Shown here: positions 61,910 to 64,000 of the stretch, piece by piece
Layout: every line of letters starts with the position of its first letter
Numbering within the stretch: the stretch's first letter is position 1
From: Rhizobium sp. 11515TR
GTDB lineage: Bacteria; Pseudomonadota; Alphaproteobacteria; Rhizobiales; Rhizobiaceae
Direction: 5' to 3'
Assembly: GCF_002277895.1 (NCBI RefSeq)
Contig: NZ_CP022998.1
Location: forward strand, 3,939,501-4,003,500
Length of the DNA stretch: 64,000 nucleotides
Notes under the pieces: model-generated
Seen by the model: only the letters and a program-made list of their open reading frames with translations
Database searches by the model: none
What the model was told of the DNA's origin: nothing
Position numbers and translations under genes: made by a program

Positions 61910-62317
61910 TCAATCCTGCGGAATCGAGCCGCGCAGATGCGAGAGTTCCATGATGAAATGCTCCAGGCGCGACTTGTGCTCGTGATGCTCGGCATCTTCG
62001 AGTTCGGCCTTGGCAGCATTGATGCGGCGGTCCAGCTCGTCGCGGCTCATGTCTTCGACCGGAACGGCGGATTCGGCAAGCAGCGTGCAGCCGGTCGGCA
62101 GAATGTCGGCGAAGCCGCCGAAAACGACGTAGTCCTGCTTCTTGCCCGAGGCCGAATGCACCTTGACGACGCCCGGCTTGATCGTGGTCATGGTCGGCGC
62201 ATGGTTCGCCATGACGGTCATCTCGCCTTCGCTGGCGGGGATGACGACATCGATGACCTGTTCCGACAGCAGCAGGCGCTCCGGAGAAACCAGTTCGAAA
62301 TTGAAATTGTCAGCCAT
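61910..62317 (-). CDS. atpC: ATP synthase F1 subunit epsilon
   Basis: Central-stalk subunit of F1-ATPase, 135 residues. The N-terminal beta sandwich has FELVSPERLLLSEQV, PASEGEMTVMANHAPTMT and GGFADI; the C-terminal helical hairpin (~85-135) follows with ELDRRINAAKAELEDAE. Last gene of the atp operon, 77 bp after atpD, followed by an intrinsic terminator. Confidence 0.97.
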   Translation of the reverse strand: MADNFNFELVSPERLLLSEQVIDVVIPASEGEMTVMANHAPTMTTIKPGVVKVHSASGKKQDYVVFGGFADILPTGCTLLAESAVPVEDMSRDELDRRINAAKAELEDAEHHEHKSRLEHFIMELSHLRGSIPQD

Positions 62318-62394
62318 GGCCCGTCACTTCTCGATTGTCTTATTCGCAAGGCAAGGGCGCGCGGACAAGGCCGCGCGCCGATGGATTGGCCTGA

Positions 62395-63825
62395 TCAGGC
62401 GGCCAACTTCTTGGCCTTTTCGATCGCTTCGTCGATCGAGCCGACCATGTAGAAGGCAGCTTCCGGCAGGTGGTCGTATTCGCCGTTGACGAGACCCTTG
62501 AAGCCCTTGATCGTGTCTTCGAGCGCGACGAGCTTGCCCGGCGAACCGGTGAAGACTTCGGCGACGAAGAACGGCTGCGACAGGAAGCGCTCGATCTTGC
62601 GGGCGCGGGCAACGGCCAGCTTGTCGTCTTCGGACAATTCGTCCATGCCCAGGATGGCGATGATGTCCTGCAGGGCCTTGTAGCGCTGCAGCGTCGACTG
62701 AACCTTACGGGCAACTTCGTAGTGCTCTTCGCCGACGACCATCGGGTCGAGCATGCGCGAGGTGGAGTCGAGCGGGTCGACGGCCGGGTAGATGCCCTTT
62801 TCAGCGATCGAGCGTGACAGAACGGTCGTTGCGTCCAGGTGGGCGAACGAGGTTGCCGGTGCCGGGTCGGTCAAGTCGTCCGCCGGAACGTAAATGGCCT
62901 GAACCGAGGTGATCGAGCCCGTCGTCGTCGTGGTGATGCGTTCCTGCATCTGGCCCATGTCGGTTGCGAGCGTCGGCTGATAGCCCACGGCCGAAGGAAT
63001 ACGGCCGAGCAGAGCCGACACTTCCGAACCAGCCTGGGTGAAGCGGAAGATGTTGTCGACGAAGAACAGAACGTCCTGGCCTTCATCGCGGAAGTTTTCA
63101 GCGACGGTCAAACCGGTCAGAGCGACGCGGGCGCGGGCGCCCGGCGGTTCGTTCATCTGGCCGTAAACGAGCGCAGCCTTGGAACCTTCGCCGCCGCCGT
63201 GCTTGTTGACGCCCGATTCGATCATTTCGTGGTAAAGGTCGTTGCCTTCGCGGGTACGCTCACCCACGCCTGCAAACACCGAGTAACCACCGTGCGCCTT
63301 GGCGACGTTGTTGATCAGTTCCATGATGAGAACGGTCTTGCCCACACCGGCGCCGCCGAACAGGCCGATCTTGCCGCCCTTTGCATAGGGGGCGAGCAGG
63401 TCGACGACCTTGATGCCGGTGACGAGGATCTGCGCTTCCGTGGACTGCTCGACGTAGGACGGAGCTTCCTGGTGGATGGCGCGCTTCTTAGAGGTGTTCA
63501 GCGGACCTGCTTCGTCGACCGGCTCGCCGATGACGTTCATGATACGGCCGAGCGTCTCATGTCCGACCGGAACCGAAATCGGTGCGCCCGTGTCCTTGAC
63601 CGGCTGACCGCGAACCAGACCTTCGGTCGAGTCCATGGCAATGGTGCGGACGGAATTTTCGCCGAGGTGCTGTGCGACTTCGAGAACCAGACGATTGCCG
63701 TTATTGTCGGTTTCAAGCGCGTTCAGGATCGCCGGGAGCTCGCCGTCGAAAGCAACGTCCACAACGGCGCCGATAACCTGCGTAACCTTACCGACAGAAC
63801 CTGCGGGGGTAGCTGCGTCAGCCAT
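62395..63825 (-). CDS. atpD: ATP synthase F1 subunit beta
   Basis: Catalytic F1 subunit, 476 residues. Walker A GGAGVGKTVLI, the GVGERTREGNDLY catalytic region, Walker B VLFFVDNIFRFTQAGSE and the DELSEED-like DELSEDD near the C terminus are all present. It synthesises ATP at the cytoplasmic face of the inner membrane. An N-terminal extension (MADAATPAGSVGK) is typical of rhizobia. It begins 23 bp after atpG. Confidence 0.99.
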   Translation of the reverse strand: MADAATPAGSVGKVTQVIGAVVDVAFDGELPAILNALETDNNGNRLVLEVAQHLGENSVRTIAMDSTEGLVRGQPVKDTGAPISVPVGHETLGRIMNVIGEPVDEAGPLNTSKKRAIHQEAPSYVEQSTEAQILVTGIKVVDLLAPYAKGGKIGLFGGAGVGKTVLIMELINNVAKAHGGYSVFAGVGERTREGNDLYHEMIESGVNKHGGGEGSKAALVYGQMNEPPGARARVALTGLTVAENFRDEGQDVLFFVDNIFRFTQAGSEVSALLGRIPSAVGYQPTLATDMGQMQERITTTTTGSITSVQAIYVPADDLTDPAPATSFAHLDATTVLSRSIAEKGIYPAVDPLDSTSRMLDPMVVGEEHYEVARKVQSTLQRYKALQDIIAILGMDELSEDDKLAVARARKIERFLSQPFFVAEVFTGSPGKLVALEDTIKGFKGLVNGEYDHLPEAAFYMVGSIDEAIEKAKKLAA

Positions 63826-63848
63826 ATTCTTACCCTCTTTCCCTAACC

Positions 63849-64000
63849 TCAGAGCGCTTCCGCGCCCGAAATGATTTCAATCAATTCCTTGGTGATCTGT
63901 GCCTGGCGCTGACGGTTGTAGTTCAGCGTCAGCTTGTTGATCATCTCACCAGCGTTGCGCGTCGCATTGTCCATCGCGCTCATCTTGGCACCCATCTCGC
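63849..64000 (-). CDS. atpG: ATP synthase F1 subunit gamma (3' end only)
   Basis: The C-terminal 49 codons of the gamma subunit, cut off by the window edge. The sequence EMGAKMSAMDNATRNAG, then LTLNYNRQRQAQITKELIEI, ending SGAEAL, is the conserved C-terminal helix of the rotor shaft. It stops at 63849 and is followed by atpD 23 bp later. The start lies outside the window. Confidence 0.97.
   Translation of the reverse strand, partial: EMGAKMSAMDNATRNAGEMINKLTLNYNRQRQAQITKELIEIISGAEAL

Noticed and set aside
1..64000. CRISPR arrays, insertion sequences, prophage
   Set aside because: No regularly spaced direct repeats, transposase, integrase or phage structural genes were seen; the only repeats are short intergenic palindromes and mosaic elements.

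Overview
The window is chromosomal DNA of an alphaproteobacterium of the Rhizobiaceae, most likely Rhizobium. The evidence is rhizobial gene content and order (cobS-cobT, aroK-aroB-CBS protein, xerD-accA, a C4-pathway hemA, the start of the atp operon in reverse), high GC coding sequence, and rhizobial intergenic palindromes, including RIME-like mosaic elements. I see no plasmid, phage or insertion-sequence genes and no CRISPR array. The species call is inference.

Layout. 1-5.5 kb: secreted esterase, drug/metabolite exporter, DUF3108 protein, ribosomal protein L28 (rpmB) with a clear promoter and terminator, a YhhQ-type queuosine-precursor transporter, and a phytase-like lipoprotein. 5.5-9.8 kb: aerobic cobaltochelatase subunits cobS-cobT, a J-domain protein, a BolA protein. 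9.8-15.1 kb: aroK-aroB-CBS/CorC operon on the minus strand; divergently a 55-residue membrane protein, a frameshifted xerD, and accA. 15.3-21.2 kb: L,D-transpeptidase lipoprotein overlapping a TusA-like gene, a His-rich CobW GTPase behind a D,D-carboxypeptidase, an M20 amidohydrolase and tRNA-Arg(CCT). 21.2-22.1 kb: an AT-rich stretch with one unrecognised membrane/coiled-coil gene, probably acquired. 22.3-30.1 kb: BON protein, dxr, LysE exporter, hemA, and a three-subunit molybdenum hydroxylase in S-L-M order. 30.2-37 kb: glycine-zipper lipoprotein and the tamA-tamB outer-membrane assembly pair. 37.5-41.2 kb: arginase, cheW and a soluble two-PAS chemoreceptor.

41.3-50.3 kb is a formate module: an oxalate/formate-type transporter, and fdsG-fdsB-fdsA-fdhD-fdsD encoding a soluble NAD-linked molybdenum formate dehydrogenase, with a LysR regulator upstream. 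50.4-54.1 kb: ArsR regulator, SDR oxidoreductase, glpR and glpD. 54.1-55.2 kb: soxR and a divergent FMN reductase sharing a textbook SoxR-type promoter. 55.4-61.6 kb: an acyltransferase, then an iron-dependent alcohol dehydrogenase, aldehyde dehydrogenase and enolase-superfamily enzyme in one operon, with a divergent LysR gene. The window ends in atpC, atpD and the 3' end of atpG.

Most of this is housekeeping and catabolic sequence. The points most worth a second look are the single-base frameshift in xerD, the SoxR promoter, phased TTCG repeats in front of glpD, two oppositely oriented copies of a mosaic repeat (one inside the fds operon), the AT-rich orphan beside tRNA-Arg, and the uncharacterised ADH/ALDH/enolase-superfamily operon. 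I did not find a convincing new defence or mobile system.
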